The notes under the pieces are model-generated. The model searched no databases. It worked only from the letters and a program-made list of their open reading frames with translations, and was not told the DNA's origin. The position numbers and the translations under genes were made by a program. A stretch of 64,000 nucleotides of DNA, taken from Marivivens donghaensis (GTDB lineage: Bacteria; Pseudomonadota; Alphaproteobacteria; Rhodobacterales; Rhodobacteraceae). The stretch spans positions 1 to 64,000 of the forward strand of contig NZ_JAUFRA010000009.1 of NCBI RefSeq assembly GCF_030410045.1. Reading direction: 5' to 3'. Below are positions 27,904-37,589 of the stretch, piece after piece; position 1 is the first letter of the stretch, and each line of letters begins with the position of its first letter.

Positions 27904-28191
27904 ATGCGCAGCACTATTGCAAAAGTCGTCGTCGGGCTTGGTGTACTCGCGGGCTGTTCTTCGGTCGTGGGGAGCCGCGCTGTGGTGAACGGCGTTGGTG
28001 CCAACGATATGCTCAAACTGCGGGCAGGGCCGGGGTTGGGCTATGAGATCATTATGGGTCTGCCAGACGGGACAGTTCTCAATCAGCATGAGTGCGTGAC
28101 CGAGGTGGGGCAACGTTGGTGCCACGTGTCCCTTGCGTCGGGGATCGGTGTTTCGGGGTATGTCTCTGCTGACTATCTGAACACATACTGA
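27904..28191 (+). CDS. Small SH3-domain lipoprotein
   Basis: 95 residues. The N-terminus MRSTIAKVVVGLGVLAGCSS is a lipoprotein signal with lipobox LAGC, so the product is likely anchored in the envelope. The rest is a bacterial SH3 (SH3b) domain (LKLRAGPGLGYEIIMGLPDG ... WCHVS ... GYVSADYLNTY), a fold that binds cell-wall peptides or proteins. Two adjacent ATG codons are possible; the second has better spacing from GAGG. It stands alone between the ABC operon and yaeQ. Confidence 0.85.
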   Translation: MRSTIAKVVVGLGVLAGCSSVVGSRAVVNGVGANDMLKLRAGPGLGYEIIMGLPDGTVLNQHECVTEVGQRWCHVSLASGIGVSGYVSADYLNTY

Positions 28192-28259
28192 TCGTTATCT
28201 GCTTTCACATTGGCGCCAGAGGCTTTACGCAGCCCTAGGATTCAATTTCGGGGGCGGCC

Positions 28260-28808
28260 ATGGCGCAGAAAGCTACCATCTATAAAGTCGAACTCTCTGT
28301 CTCTGACATGGATCGTCACTATTACGAGACGCATAAGCTCACCATTGCCAAACACCCTTCGGAAACGGATGAGCGGATGATGGTGCGTCTCTTAGCTTTT
28401 GCTCTGAACGCGCATGAGCAGCTCGAGATGACCAAAGGGATTTCGACTGACGATGAGCCCGATATCTGGCAAAAGAGCCTCAGTGACGAACTTGAGCTGT
28501 GGATCGCCCTCGGTTTGCCGAGCGATAAGGTCGTGCGTCAATCCTGCGCTAAGGCACAAAAGGTCGTGATCTACACCTACGGCGGTAGAACTGCGGATGT
28601 CTGGTGGGATAAGATCCAAAACAGCACCAGTCGGTTTGATAACCTTCAGGTCATGGCGTTGTCTGAACAGTCGACGATCGAACTTGCGGGCCTCGCGGAT
28701 CGTTCGATGAAGCTGCAGGTGAATATCCAAGACGGTGATGTGATGGTCAGCGTTGGCGATCAGATCGTTTACGTCACACCGACGACACTAAAATCAGCGT
28801 TGAACTGA
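28260..28808 (+). CDS. YaeQ family protein
   Basis: 182 residues matching the whole YaeQ family: N-terminal MAQKATIYKVELSVSDMDRH, then HPSETDERMMVRLLAFAL, the ISTDDEPDIW segment, and a C-terminal beta-rich part. The family has a PD-(D/E)xK-like fold (E..D...W region), but its cell role is not settled. The gene appears to be a single transcription unit before acnB. Confidence 0.92.
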   Translation: MAQKATIYKVELSVSDMDRHYYETHKLTIAKHPSETDERMMVRLLAFALNAHEQLEMTKGISTDDEPDIWQKSLSDELELWIALGLPSDKVVRQSCAKAQKVVIYTYGGRTADVWWDKIQNSTSRFDNLQVMALSEQSTIELAGLADRSMKLQVNIQDGDVMVSVGDQIVYVTPTTLKSALN

Positions 28809-28914
28809 CGCGCGGTACGAGATGCCACAGTTGCCCTTAGGGCACCCTCTATGGCAGGTTGCCGACAAATTGGTGCATTCGTCGCAGTCGCCTATCTTGC
28901 ATCTGCGATTTGAT

Positions 28915-28934
28915 TTGTATACAATTGTGCACAA
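28915..28934. promoter_or_regulatory. Double palindrome upstream of acnB (TTGTATACAA + TTGTGCACAA)
   Basis: Two perfect 10-bp palindromes abut at 28915-28924 and 28925-28934, ending 68 bp before the acnB start. The same arrangement is found upstream of icd (55178-55197). TGTATACA-type words are typical of GntR-family sites, so a shared TCA-cycle regulator is inferred. Confidence 0.7.
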
Positions 28935-29002
28935 TACGGCGCGGGGTCGGTTTTTTGCCGTCGCGCCGACATGAAATAGATAGTCTTCCACCGGAGATAC
29001 CA

Positions 29003-31789
29003 ATGAGCCTCTATGCCAGCTACCTCGAAGAGATCGAAGCCCGCAAAGCGCAGGGGCTTAGCCCCAAGCCGATCGATGATGGCGCTCTGACTGCCGAAAT
29101 CATTGAGCAGATCAAGGACGTCAACAACGCGCACCGCGCCGATTCCTTGAAATACTTCATCTACAACACGCTCCCCGGCACCACGAGCGCCGCTGGCGTT
29201 AAGGCTGAGTTCCTCAAAGAGATCATCCTTGGTCAAGCAACTGTTGCTGAGATCGACACCGCATTCGCGTTTGAACTGCTGTCGCACATGAAGGGCGGAC
29301 CTTCGGTCAAGGTTTTGCTCGACCTCGCGCTCGGCGATGATCAGGCAATTGCTGAATCCGCAGCGGAAGTTCTGAAAACCCAAGTGTTCCTCTACGAGGC
29401 TGACACTGATCGTCTGAAAGCGGCTCATGCGGCTGGCAACGCTGTTGCGACCGACATTCTGAAAAGCTACGCAAACGCTGAATTCTTCACCCGTCTGCCT
29501 GAGATCGAAGAAGAAATCGAAGTCGTGACCTTTGTTGCTGCTGAGGGCGACATTTCGACCGACCTTCTGTCGCCGGGTAACCAAGCACACTCGCGCGCTG
29601 ACCGCGAACTGCACGGCAAATGCATGTGCGATGAAGCGGCACAGAAACACATCGAAGAGCTGAAACTCCAGCACCCTGGCAAGCGCGTCATGATGATCGC
29701 TGAAAAGGGCACGATGGGCGTAGGTTCGTCGCGTATGTCTGGCGTGAACAACGTCGCGCTGTGGACTGGTAAGCAAGCATCGCCTTACGTGCCGTTCGTG
29801 AACATCGCACCTGTTGTCGCTGGCACCAACGGCATCTCGCCGATCTTCTTGACCACTGTCGGCGTGACCGGCGGTATCGGTCTCGACCTTAAAAACTGGG
29901 TTAAAAAGCTGGACGAAGACGGTAAACCGATCCTCGGTAACGACGGCAATCCGCTGCTCGAGCAGAAGTATTCGGTCGAAACTGGTAAGGTCCTTAAGAT
30001 CAACACCAAGAAAAAGAAACTCTACGACGAAAACGGCGAAGAGTTGGTTGATCTGTCCTCCTCCTTCACCCCGCAAAAAGTCGAGTTCATGAAAGCTGGC
30101 GGTTCCTACGCCATCGTTTTCGGTAAAAAGCTCCAGACTGTTGCTGCTGATATCCTCGGCGTTGAGGCACCTGTTGTCTTTGCTCCGTCCAAAGAAATCA
30201 GCCACGAAGGTCAAGGCCTCACCGCAGTTGAGAAAATCTTTAACGCGAACGCTGTTGGCGTCACTCCGGGCAAGGTTCTGCACGCTGGTTCCGACGTTCG
30301 CGTGAAGGTCAATATTGTTGGTTCCCAAGACACCACTGGCCCGATGACGGCTCAGGAACTCGAAGCGATGGCTGCAACCGTGATCTCGCCTAACGTTGAC
30401 GGCGCGTATCAGTCGGGCTGCCACACTGCATCGGTTTGGGACAAGAAGGCACAGGACAATATTCCGCGCCTGATGAGCTTCATGAACAAATTTGGTCTCG
30501 TAACCGGTCGTGACCCGAAGGGTGTCTACCACCCGATGACTGACGTTATTCACAAGGTTCTCAACGACATCACCGTTGATGATCGTGCGATCATCATCGG
30601 CGGCGACAGCCACACGCGTATGTCGAAAGGCGTCGCATTCGGTGCGGACTCGGGCACTGTGGCTCTGGCTCTTGCAACAGGTGAGGCGTCGATGCCGATC
30701 CCAGAGTCGGTCAAAGTCACCTTCAAAGGTTCGATGGTCGAATACATGGATTTCCGTGATGTTGTTCACGCAACGCAACAGCAGATGCTGAAGCAGTGCG
30801 GCGACAACGTATTCCAAGGTCGTGTCATCGAAGTGCACATCGGTACCTTGCTCGCAGACCAAGCGTTCACCTTCACCGACTGGACTGCAGAGATGAAGGC
30901 GAAAGCGTCGATCTGTATCTCTGATGATGAGACCCTGATTGAATCGCTGGAAATCGCGAAACACCGCATCCAGATCATGATCGACAAGGGTATGGATCAG
31001 GAGAGCGGCATGCTCGCGAACCTGATCGCAATCGCTGACAAGCGTATCGCTGAGATCCGTTCGGGCGAGAAACCGGCGCTGAAACCTGATGCGAACGCAA
31101 AATACTTCGCTGAGGTTGTTGTCGATCTCGACATCATCGACGAGCCGATGATCGCTGACCCTGATGTGAACAACGCTGATGTGTCCAAGCGCTACACCCA
31201 CGACACCATTCGTCCGATCTCGTACTACGGTGCAGAGAAAAAGGTCGATCTGGGCTTTGTCGGTTCGTGCATGGTTCACAAGGGCGACATCAAGATCGTC
31301 GCTCAGATGCTGCGCAACATCGAAGAAGTTAACGGCAAGGTAGAGTTCAAAGCTCCGCTTGTTGTTGCTGCTCCGACCTACAACATCATCGACGAACTGA
31401 AGGAAGAGGGCGATTGGGAAATTCTCCAGAAGTATTCTGGTTTTGAATTCAATGACCTCGCGCCCAAAGCTAACGCGCGCACCGAGTATGAGAACATCCT
31501 CTACCTCGAGCGTCCGGGTTGTAACCTCTGCATGGGTAACCAGGAAAAAGCAGCGAAAGGTGACACCGTTCTCGCCACCTCGACCCGCCTGTTCCAAGGG
31601 CGCGTTGTAGCCGACAGCGACACCAAGAAAGGTGAATCGCTGCTGGCGTCGACACCGGTTGTTGTGCTCTCGGCGATCCTTGGCCGCACCCCGACATTGG
31701 CTGAATACAAAGCAGCCGTTAAGGGTATCAACCTGACCAAATTCGTTCCGACGAAAACACCGTTGGATGCTCTCTCCGTTCACTTCTGA
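29003..31789 (+). CDS. acnB: Aconitate hydratase B (bifunctional with 2-methylisocitrate dehydratase)
   Basis: 928 residues, the normal AcnB length. Converts citrate to isocitrate in the TCA cycle and can act on 2-methylisocitrate. The N-terminal HEAT-like domain begins MSLYASYLEEIEARKAQG; the swivel domain holds HGKCMC and GSSRMSG; the 4Fe-4S cysteines lie in SGCHTASVW and NLCMGNQEKAAKGD. The ATG with GGAG is preceded by a double-palindrome element shared with icd. A long open frame on the other strand is a codon-bias shadow. Confidence 0.97.
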   Translation: MSLYASYLEEIEARKAQGLSPKPIDDGALTAEIIEQIKDVNNAHRADSLKYFIYNTLPGTTSAAGVKAEFLKEIILGQATVAEIDTAFAFELLSHMKGGPSVKVLLDLALGDDQAIAESAAEVLKTQVFLYEADTDRLKAAHAAGNAVATDILKSYANAEFFTRLPEIEEEIEVVTFVAAEGDISTDLLSPGNQAHSRADRELHGKCMCDEAAQKHIEELKLQHPGKRVMMIAEKGTMGVGSSRMSGVNNVALWTGKQASPYVPFVNIAPVVAGTNGISPIFLTTVGVTGGIGLDLKNWVKKLDEDGKPILGNDGNPLLEQKYSVETGKVLKINTKKKKLYDENGEELVDLSSSFTPQKVEFMKAGGSYAIVFGKKLQTVAADILGVEAPVVFAPSKEISHEGQGLTAVEKIFNANAVGVTPGKVLHAGSDVRVKVNIVGSQDTTGPMTAQELEAMAATVISPNVDGAYQSGCHTASVWDKKAQDNIPRLMSFMNKFGLVTGRDPKGVYHPMTDVIHKVLNDITVDDRAIIIGGDSHTRMSKGVAFGADSGTVALALATGEASMPIPESVKVTFKGSMVEYMDFRDVVHATQQQMLKQCGDNVFQGRVIEVHIGTLLADQAFTFTDWTAEMKAKASICISDDETLIESLEIAKHRIQIMIDKGMDQESGMLANLIAIADKRIAEIRSGEKPALKPDANAKYFAEVVVDLDIIDEPMIADPDVNNADVSKRYTHDTIRPISYYGAEKKVDLGFVGSCMVHKGDIKIVAQMLRNIEEVNGKVEFKAPLVVAAPTYNIIDELKEEGDWEILQKYSGFEFNDLAPKANARTEYENILYLERPGCNLCMGNQEKAAKGDTVLATSTRLFQGRVVADSDTKKGESLLASTPVVVLSAILGRTPTLAEYKAAVKGINLTKFVPTKTPLDALSVHF

Positions 31790-31811
31790 TCTGAGTAGAG
31801 TTTGAAATAGA

Positions 31812-31838
31812 AACGGCCCGCTTTTGGCGGGCCGTTTT
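31812..31838. terminator. Bidirectional terminator between acnB and the GST gene
   Basis: AACGGCCCGC and GCGGGCCGTT form a 10-bp stem with a TTTTG loop, with T runs on both outer sides when read from either strand. It lies between two convergent genes. Confidence 0.88.
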
Positions 31839-31876
31839 CGTTTGTCTAGGGCGCCTAGAGGCGAGACTTTGGGCGT

Positions 31877-32509
31877 TCAGCCAAAAAAGGCGGGTTCATC
31901 CCCAACAGCCCACGGTTTCCGTTTGTCCATAACCCGCAAAAAGAGATCGCTCGCCAAAAAACGATCAAGGTAAGCGCGCAGGTTGGTCCAGCCTTGTGCG
32001 TCAAACCAAGTGCGGTCGATATGTGCGAACTGTCGAATGAACGGCAGAATGGCGAGGTCGGCAATGGTCATCGTATCCCCGTAGAGGAAATGTTGACCTG
32101 CAAGCTGACGATCCAAAGTCCGTAAGTGCGCTGACCCCTTCTCGCGTTCTGTATCCAAGTCCAGATCGGGATAGCGCGTGATGTATTTGGTGTGATCAAG
32201 TGCCGCCTTAAACGGTCCGTCGTTCGCCTTGATCAATACCCAACCATCTTCTGGCATATCCATTAGCCCGTTCGGGTCACGCTGTTGCAATGCCCAGACC
32301 ATAATGTCGAGGCTTTCATCGTAGACTGCGTCAGCTGTGCGCAGGCAGGGTACAGTGCCCGTTGGCGAGGTGGTCAAAAACTCCTCAGGTTTATCGCGCA
32401 GTAGGATTTCGCGGATTTCAACGGTGACGCCAGCGTTTAAAATCGCAAGCCGCGCCCGCATCGCATAGGGGCAACGGCGAAAATTCCAGAAGATGGGTTG
32501 ATTAGTCAT
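31877..32509 (-). CDS. Glutathione S-transferase-like protein
   Basis: 210 residues. N-terminal thioredoxin-like domain (1-80) with FRRCPYAMRARLA, where Cys/Tyr sit at the usual active-site place, and the cis-Pro segment TGTVPCL followed by DESLDIM for glutathione binding. C-terminal all-helical GST domain with TIADLAILPFIRQFA. The YFCPYA-like start resembles omega/YfcG-type GSTs acting as thiol transferases. Transcribed toward acnB, with a shared terminator. Confidence 0.9.
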   Translation of the reverse strand: MTNQPIFWNFRRCPYAMRARLAILNAGVTVEIREILLRDKPEEFLTTSPTGTVPCLRTADAVYDESLDIMVWALQQRDPNGLMDMPEDGWVLIKANDGPFKAALDHTKYITRYPDLDLDTEREKGSAHLRTLDRQLAGQHFLYGDTMTIADLAILPFIRQFAHIDRTWFDAQGWTNLRAYLDRFLASDLFLRVMDKRKPWAVGDEPAFFG

Positions 32510-32601
32510 GCGGTGTGTATTCCCAGAAATCAGTTGAGCGGTCTAGGTGGTGCATCATTAGTTTGATGTTAGTGTGGCACAAGGACGGCCCAAGGAGAGA
32601 T

Positions 32602-33756
32602 ATGGACATGCTTAATGACGACGTTTTCGCTGGATTGATAGCATGGCGGCGCGATCTGCATCGGAACCCCGAACTGTCGGGGCAGGAGGCGGAAACGGCG
32701 GCTCGAGTGGTTGAGATGCTGCGAGCGACGACGCCAGATGAGATTATCGTCGGCCTTGGCGGGCACGGTGTTGCGGGCTGCTACAATGGCCGTGAGGCTG
32801 GTCCGACGGTCCTATTGCGCTGCGAATTGGATGCACTGCCGATCCAAGAGCTATCGACCGCGCCGCACAGGTCGTCTCGTGATGGCGTTGCGCATTTGTG
32901 CGGGCACGATGGGCATATGGCCATTTTGGCTGGGGTTGCCCGTTGGGTCGATGAAAATCGACCGCTAAAAGGGCGAGTGGTTCTGTTGTTCCAACCCGCC
33001 GAAGAGGATGGCTCGGGCGCGGCCAAGGTTATCGCCGACCCGAAATTCGCCGCGATCACTCCCGATGTTGCGCTATCGCTTCACAATATGCCTGGCATTC
33101 CAACGGGTCATGCGGCGATTGAGGTGGGGCCAATGGCCTGTGCGTCGCGCGGTATGAAGGTTGTTTTAACGGGGCGCACCGCCCATGCGTCCCAACCTGA
33201 AACAGGGGTGTCGCCCGCGCTCGCTATTGCTGAATTGATCCCAGCGTTGACAGGGTTGGCGACACATGGACGCCCGCAGGACCCAAGCTTTACGCTAGCA
33301 ACGGTGACACATGTCCGCATCGGCGAAGCGGCCTTTGGCGTCGCGCCTGCGCACGCCGAACTTTGGGTCACACTTCGTACGCAACAAGACGCGACCATGG
33401 ATGCTTTGGTAGCGCGGGCAGAGGGATTGGTGACCGCAGCTGCGTCTAAATTTGGGCTGGGTGTTGAGATCACTTATCACGATGTTTTCCATCACTGTAT
33501 GAATGCGCCTGAGGCGTCAGTGATATTAGAAACTGCGATCGTGAGCGAAGGGCTTACGCCTGTCAGAGGGTATTTACCGATGCGTGCGTCTGAGGATTTT
33601 GGGCGGTTTGGACAGGTGTCGAACGCGGCGATGTTCTTGCTCGGCGCAGGGACCGACATACCCGCACTTCACAACCCCGATTACGATTTCCCTGACGAGC
33701 TGATCAAAACAGGTGCCAATGTCTTTATTCGCGCTCTGCAGCAGTTGGTCTATTAG
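32602..33756 (+). CDS. M20D amidohydrolase (hippurate hydrolase-like)
   Basis: 384 residues from an ATG just after AAGGAGA; a second ATG six bases on is also possible. Metal-binding CGHDGHM, catalytic PAEEDGSGA, and the dimerisation insert (TGRTAHASQPETG) mark the HipO/IAA-amino-acid hydrolase group, which removes an acyl group from N-acyl amino acids. The Cys-type CGHDGH site is the usual one for this subfamily. Encoded before the DCC-type protein on the same strand; substrate unknown. Confidence 0.9.
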   Translation: MDMLNDDVFAGLIAWRRDLHRNPELSGQEAETAARVVEMLRATTPDEIIVGLGGHGVAGCYNGREAGPTVLLRCELDALPIQELSTAPHRSSRDGVAHLCGHDGHMAILAGVARWVDENRPLKGRVVLLFQPAEEDGSGAAKVIADPKFAAITPDVALSLHNMPGIPTGHAAIEVGPMACASRGMKVVLTGRTAHASQPETGVSPALAIAELIPALTGLATHGRPQDPSFTLATVTHVRIGEAAFGVAPAHAELWVTLRTQQDATMDALVARAEGLVTAAASKFGLGVEITYHDVFHHCMNAPEASVILETAIVSEGLTPVRGYLPMRASEDFGRFGQVSNAAMFLLGAGTDIPALHNPDYDFPDELIKTGANVFIRALQQLVY

Positions 33757-33805
33757 CGTCTTGTCTACTGGAGCCCTTGTTCTACCTTCTTACCTCGTAA
33801 ACGAG

Positions 33806-34177
33806 GTGAGTAAACCAGTGAACCAGCCAGCAAAGTATGTAACTGTTTGGTATGACAGCCAGTGCCCACTTTGTGCACGTGAGATCGCTTTGATGCGGCG
33901 GCTAGACCGTAGAGGGGCGATCGATTTTGTCGACGCCTGCGATCCGAACACGTCATGCCCATTGGATCGGACCGCAATTCTCGAACGGTTTCATGCGCAG
34001 GTCGGCGATCAGTTGTTTTCGGGCGCTGCTGCTTTTGCCGCCATGTGGCGTGCGATCCCCGTTTTGCGACCTTTGGGCGTCCTCGCGGGCTGGTCGCCGA
34101 TGACGCCACTTTTTGAAGCGCTCTACAAAGGCTTTCTTAGGATTAGACCGCGATTACAACGAGCCTTGGGCGGTTAA
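33806..34177 (+). CDS. DCC (DUF393) thiol-disulfide oxidoreductase-like protein
   Basis: About 123 residues. The family's DxxCPLC motif is WYDSQCPLCAREI, followed by RRGAIDFVDA and FAAMWRAIPVLRPLG. DCC proteins have a thioredoxin-like fold and are predicted to handle thiols or disulfides; no enzyme activity is firmly known. The start is uncertain: GTG at 33806 or 33818 would fit. The frame overlaps the convergent crotonase gene by 4 bp at its end. Confidence 0.8.
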   Translation: MSKPVNQPAKYVTVWYDSQCPLCAREIALMRRLDRRGAIDFVDACDPNTSCPLDRTAILERFHAQVGDQLFSGAAAFAAMWRAIPVLRPLGVLAGWSPMTPLFEALYKGFLRIRPRLQRALGG

Positions 34178-34980
34178 CTGTTCGGTCGCACCCGCGCGGC
34201 TGATTTATCCGCAAACGCCGCGAGCCGCGCACGAGCATCGGGTTGAGTGTTCACAACGCCTGCTACGACGGACTCCGCATAGGCGGCATCCATCGCGGAC
34301 ATATTCCTCATGTGGCTCACCGCCGAGCAAATCGCAAAGTTCGACAGTGGAAGGTTTTCAGCGGCCTTTTGCGCGAGCTCCAGTGCCATATCCAAACTCG
34401 ACCCGTCAGTGTGGTATTGCGCGAGGCCAATATCGACGGCCTCGGTCCCTTGATACACACGGCCCGTGAGCATCATGTCGATCATCCGCGCTTTGCCGAC
34501 GAGGTCGGTCACGCGAATGGTCGCGCCGCCACCTGTGAACAATCCGCGCTGGCCTTCGGGAAGGGCGAAATAGGTCGTGTTGTCCATAACGCGGATATGT
34601 GCGGCGCTCGCCAATTCGAGGCCACCCCCTACAACGGCACCTTTCAGGGCTGCGATGATCGGAACGCCACCATATTCCATTTTATTAAAGGCCTCGTGCC
34701 AGCGCAGACAGAGATGCATGAAATCGGCGGGGCTACGGTCTTCGCGGTGATGTTCCACGAGGTCGAGGCCCGCGCAGAAGTGATCGCCAGATCCCGCTAA
34801 AACCACAGCACGCACGCCGGCGCGAGGGGCGGCCGTAAAGAAATCGACCAGCTCTTCAATCGTCGCGCTGTCGAGAGCATTCCGCTTTGCTGCGCGGTTG
34901 AGCGTTACGAGCAGAACACCGTTGTCCTGTTCCGCGATGTCGAGGTTTGCATAGCGGCTGCTGTCGATTGATGTGGTCAT
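34174..34980 (-). CDS. Enoyl-CoA hydratase/isomerase (crotonase) family protein
   Basis: 268 residues from an ATG preceded by AGGA at good spacing; seven upstream residues of the open frame are probably untranslated. Crotonase fold with oxyanion-hole segments SGDHFCAGLDL and KGAVVGGGLELA, and the acidic region FALPEGQRGLF. It would act on a short-chain acyl-CoA as hydratase or isomerase. Divergent from an AraC-type regulator, which may control it. Confidence 0.9.
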   Translation of the reverse strand: MTTSIDSSRYANLDIAEQDNGVLLVTLNRAAKRNALDSATIEELVDFFTAAPRAGVRAVVLAGSGDHFCAGLDLVEHHREDRSPADFMHLCLRWHEAFNKMEYGGVPIIAALKGAVVGGGLELASAAHIRVMDNTTYFALPEGQRGLFTGGGATIRVTDLVGKARMIDMMLTGRVYQGTEAVDIGLAQYHTDGSSLDMALELAQKAAENLPLSNFAICSAVSHMRNMSAMDAAYAESVVAGVVNTQPDARARLAAFADKSAARVRPNS

Positions 34981-35096
34981 GGGGTGGTCCTGTTTCATCA
35001 TTTAGTGACAATTAACAACGTCGATATGGTCAATCTATCGCAAGAACTGACGAATAATTTGCTGAAAGTGACAGTTTGGGGCAGGGTGGTGGATAA

Positions 35097-36107
35097 ATGA
35101 AAAAGAGTGACTCAATATACCCCACCGTGTCCCGTGCGTTCATCCAAGACTGGGTTGACGCATTGGAGCGATCATGGCCGCGGGACAGGTTCGACAGTGT
35201 CCTCACTGATATTGGCCTGACCGACGGTGTGGTCAGGGTGACGCACGACCAAATCGTGATGCTCTATCAGAGGATCGCGATTGAGACGGGCGATGAAATG
35301 GTTGGCCTTTGGGGGCGCCCCGTGCGGGCGGGTGCGTTGAAATTGCTCTGCGGTTCTGTGCGGGATGCGTCCTCCATGTCAGCCGCGCTTTATCGGTTCG
35401 TTCAATACTGGAACATCGTTCTGGACGATGTGAGGTTGGAGCTGTCAAATGCGAACGGGCACATTGCTCTTTCGATCACGGAGACTGCAGAACAGCCTGC
35501 CAATCGGTTCGGCGTGCTGCTCGTTCTAAAGCTCGCGCATGGCATCGCATCTTGGCTCGCTGGATTTGAAGTGCGTCTGAACGAGGTGCAGTTCGGATTT
35601 GAACCCCCTGATTTTGCATCCGATTATCCGATTCTATTCCCATGCCCCGTTGCGTTTTCTCATCAGAAATCGACGATCGTATTCAGTAAAGATCTGCCCG
35701 ATACGATCCTTGCGAAAAGCGACGCAGAGTTGAGGGAATTCCTTGTGAGAGCGCCACGAGATTGGATTTTTACGGCGTTTCGCGAACATGCATTGTCACT
35801 TCGCTTGCGGGAAATGGTTTTGGCGTCTGAAGGGTTTAATCTGTCGTTGGTTGAGGCGGCGCAAATGATGAACGTCACCTCGCGCACCTTGATGCGTCGC
35901 TTGGATGCCGATGGAACGACATTCCAGCTGATCAAGGACGGCGTTCGGCGTGACGTGGCGATGCGTGAGCTTTCGTCTGGAGCAAAGTCGATTGAGGCTA
36001 TCGGGCAGGACGTCGGGTTTGCCTCGGCTGCGAATTTTCACCGTGCGTTTCGACGGTGGACCGGCCAAACGCCACGGGCTTATCAGCCGCGTAAGAAAAG
36101 GGAATAA
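35097..36107 (+). CDS. AraC-family transcriptional regulator
   Basis: 336 residues. N-terminal effector region of the arabinose-binding-like (Arabinose_bd) type (about 15-200), C-terminal AraC double HTH (about 235-330), with SLVEAAQMMNVTSRTLMRRL and EAIGQDVGFASAANFHRAFRRW. The organisation is like regulators of virulence or fatty-acid genes (OruR/GadX group). It lies between the divergent crotonase gene and, downstream on its own strand, the aminotransferase/glutamine-synthetase-like pair, so either may be its target. Confidence 0.92.
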   Translation: MKKSDSIYPTVSRAFIQDWVDALERSWPRDRFDSVLTDIGLTDGVVRVTHDQIVMLYQRIAIETGDEMVGLWGRPVRAGALKLLCGSVRDASSMSAALYRFVQYWNIVLDDVRLELSNANGHIALSITETAEQPANRFGVLLVLKLAHGIASWLAGFEVRLNEVQFGFEPPDFASDYPILFPCPVAFSHQKSTIVFSKDLPDTILAKSDAELREFLVRAPRDWIFTAFREHALSLRLREMVLASEGFNLSLVEAAQMMNVTSRTLMRRLDADGTTFQLIKDGVRRDVAMRELSSGAKSIEAIGQDVGFASAANFHRAFRRWTGQTPRAYQPRKKRE

Positions 36108-36203
36108 ATTTGATCATAAATTTATAACGAAGGACTTTATTGCTTCTTTTTAAACGTATATCCAGTGTCAAACTGTTTGCTCAAATCAGGCGGAGCGGAG
36201 CCC

Positions 36204-37589
36204 ATGTCACAGGTCATCGAAGAATTGGCCGGCGTCCCTTTGGAACGATTGCATGAAATCGCGAAACGCGAGGCGCAGCGCTATGTGAATAGCCGTCCAA
36301 AGACCCAAAAGGCTCTTAAATCAGGGTCCGCGTCGTATTTGGATGACGTTCCGATGCATTGGATGAAGGACTGGCCGATGCCGTTCCCAATGCTTGTGCA
36401 AAAGGCCAAAGGAGCGCAGATCACCGACCTTGATGGGCATAGGATCGATGACTTTTGCCTTGGCGATACGGGTTCAATGTTCGGCCATTCCCCGAAACCC
36501 GTTGCGAAAGCGATCCGCAAACAGGCGAAACGCGGGCTGACCTATATGCTCCCGACTGAGGCCGCGTTAACGGCTGGAGCGTTGTTGACGGAACGGTTTG
36601 GCGACTTTGCGTGGCAGATTGCGACCACGGCGACGGATGCGAACCGCTTTGCCTTGCGCGTGGCCCGCGCGGTGACGGGGCGGCCCAAGGTTTTGGTGTT
36701 CAATGGTTGTTATCACGGAACCGTTGACGACGCGATGGTTGAACTGCGTGGTGGTAAGACATCGACGCGCGAGGGTCTTGTAGGGCAGGTGGCTGATCTC
36801 ACCCAGACGGCCGTTTGCGCAGAATTCAACGATCTGGCGAGCGTCGAGGCCGCGCTGAAAACGGGTGAGGTTGCGGCCATTTTGACTGAGCCTGTCATGA
36901 CCAACTCTTGCATGGTGCTTCCACACGAGGGGTTTCATGCAGGGCTGCGGAAACTGGCGAACAGATATGGCGCGCTTCTGATCATCGATGAAACGCATAC
37001 GATTTCATCGGGCTTGGGCGGCTATACCCGCGTGCATGCACTCGAACCTGACATTTTTGTCGTTGGGAAATGTGTGGCGGGCGGAATGCCAACCGCCGTT
37101 TGGGGGCTCGCACCCAAGGTTGCGAAATCCTACCTGCGGTATTGTGCTGAAAAACCCAGCGGCCATTCGGGGATGGGCACCACGCTCTCTGCCAACCCGA
37201 TGCAATTTGCTTGTCTCACGGCCACGCTGTCCGACGTGATGACTGCCGAGAACTACGACCACATGGAGCGCGGCGCTGCGCGACTGGCTGACGGTTTGGC
37301 GGACGTGATCCAGCGCCATCGTGCACCATGGCACGTTGTCCGTGTTGGCGCGCGTGTCGAATTTATCTGCGCCAAGTGTCCGCTCAATAACGGAACCGAG
37401 GCCGCCGCCGCTCATATCCATGAGGTCGAGGCCGTTGTGCATACGGCGCTCTTAAATCGTGGCTGCCTGATCGCGCCGTTCCATAATATGATGTTGGTCA
37501 GCCCTGTGACCACACATGACCAGATTGACCGCCTTATCGCTGCGTTCGATGATGTGATGTCCGACCTCTTCGCCAAAGGAAAATCCTGA
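36204..37589 (+). CDS. Class III (PLP) aminotransferase
   Basis: 461 residues from an ATG following GGAG. PLP-dependent fold type I: GDTGSMFGHSP near the N-terminus, the DETHT motif, and the Schiff-base Lys in VVGKCVAGGMP (about 289). Members include GABA, putrescine and glutamate-semialdehyde enzymes. Stop and next start overlap (TGATG), so it is coupled to the glutamine-synthetase-like gene. The pair looks like a gamma-glutamylation/transamination route for an amine. Confidence 0.9.
   Translation: MSQVIEELAGVPLERLHEIAKREAQRYVNSRPKTQKALKSGSASYLDDVPMHWMKDWPMPFPMLVQKAKGAQITDLDGHRIDDFCLGDTGSMFGHSPKPVAKAIRKQAKRGLTYMLPTEAALTAGALLTERFGDFAWQIATTATDANRFALRVARAVTGRPKVLVFNGCYHGTVDDAMVELRGGKTSTREGLVGQVADLTQTAVCAEFNDLASVEAALKTGEVAAILTEPVMTNSCMVLPHEGFHAGLRKLANRYGALLIIDETHTISSGLGGYTRVHALEPDIFVVGKCVAGGMPTAVWGLAPKVAKSYLRYCAEKPSGHSGMGTTLSANPMQFACLTATLSDVMTAENYDHMERGAARLADGLADVIQRHRAPWHVVRVGARVEFICAKCPLNNGTEAAAAHIHEVEAVVHTALLNRGCLIAPFHNMMLVSPVTTHDQIDRLIAAFDDVMSDLFAKGKS

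Noticed and set aside
28892..31783. A very long open frame on the minus strand opposite acnB
   Set aside because: It mirrors acnB codon structure, has no family features and no ribosome site; it is a codon-bias shadow.
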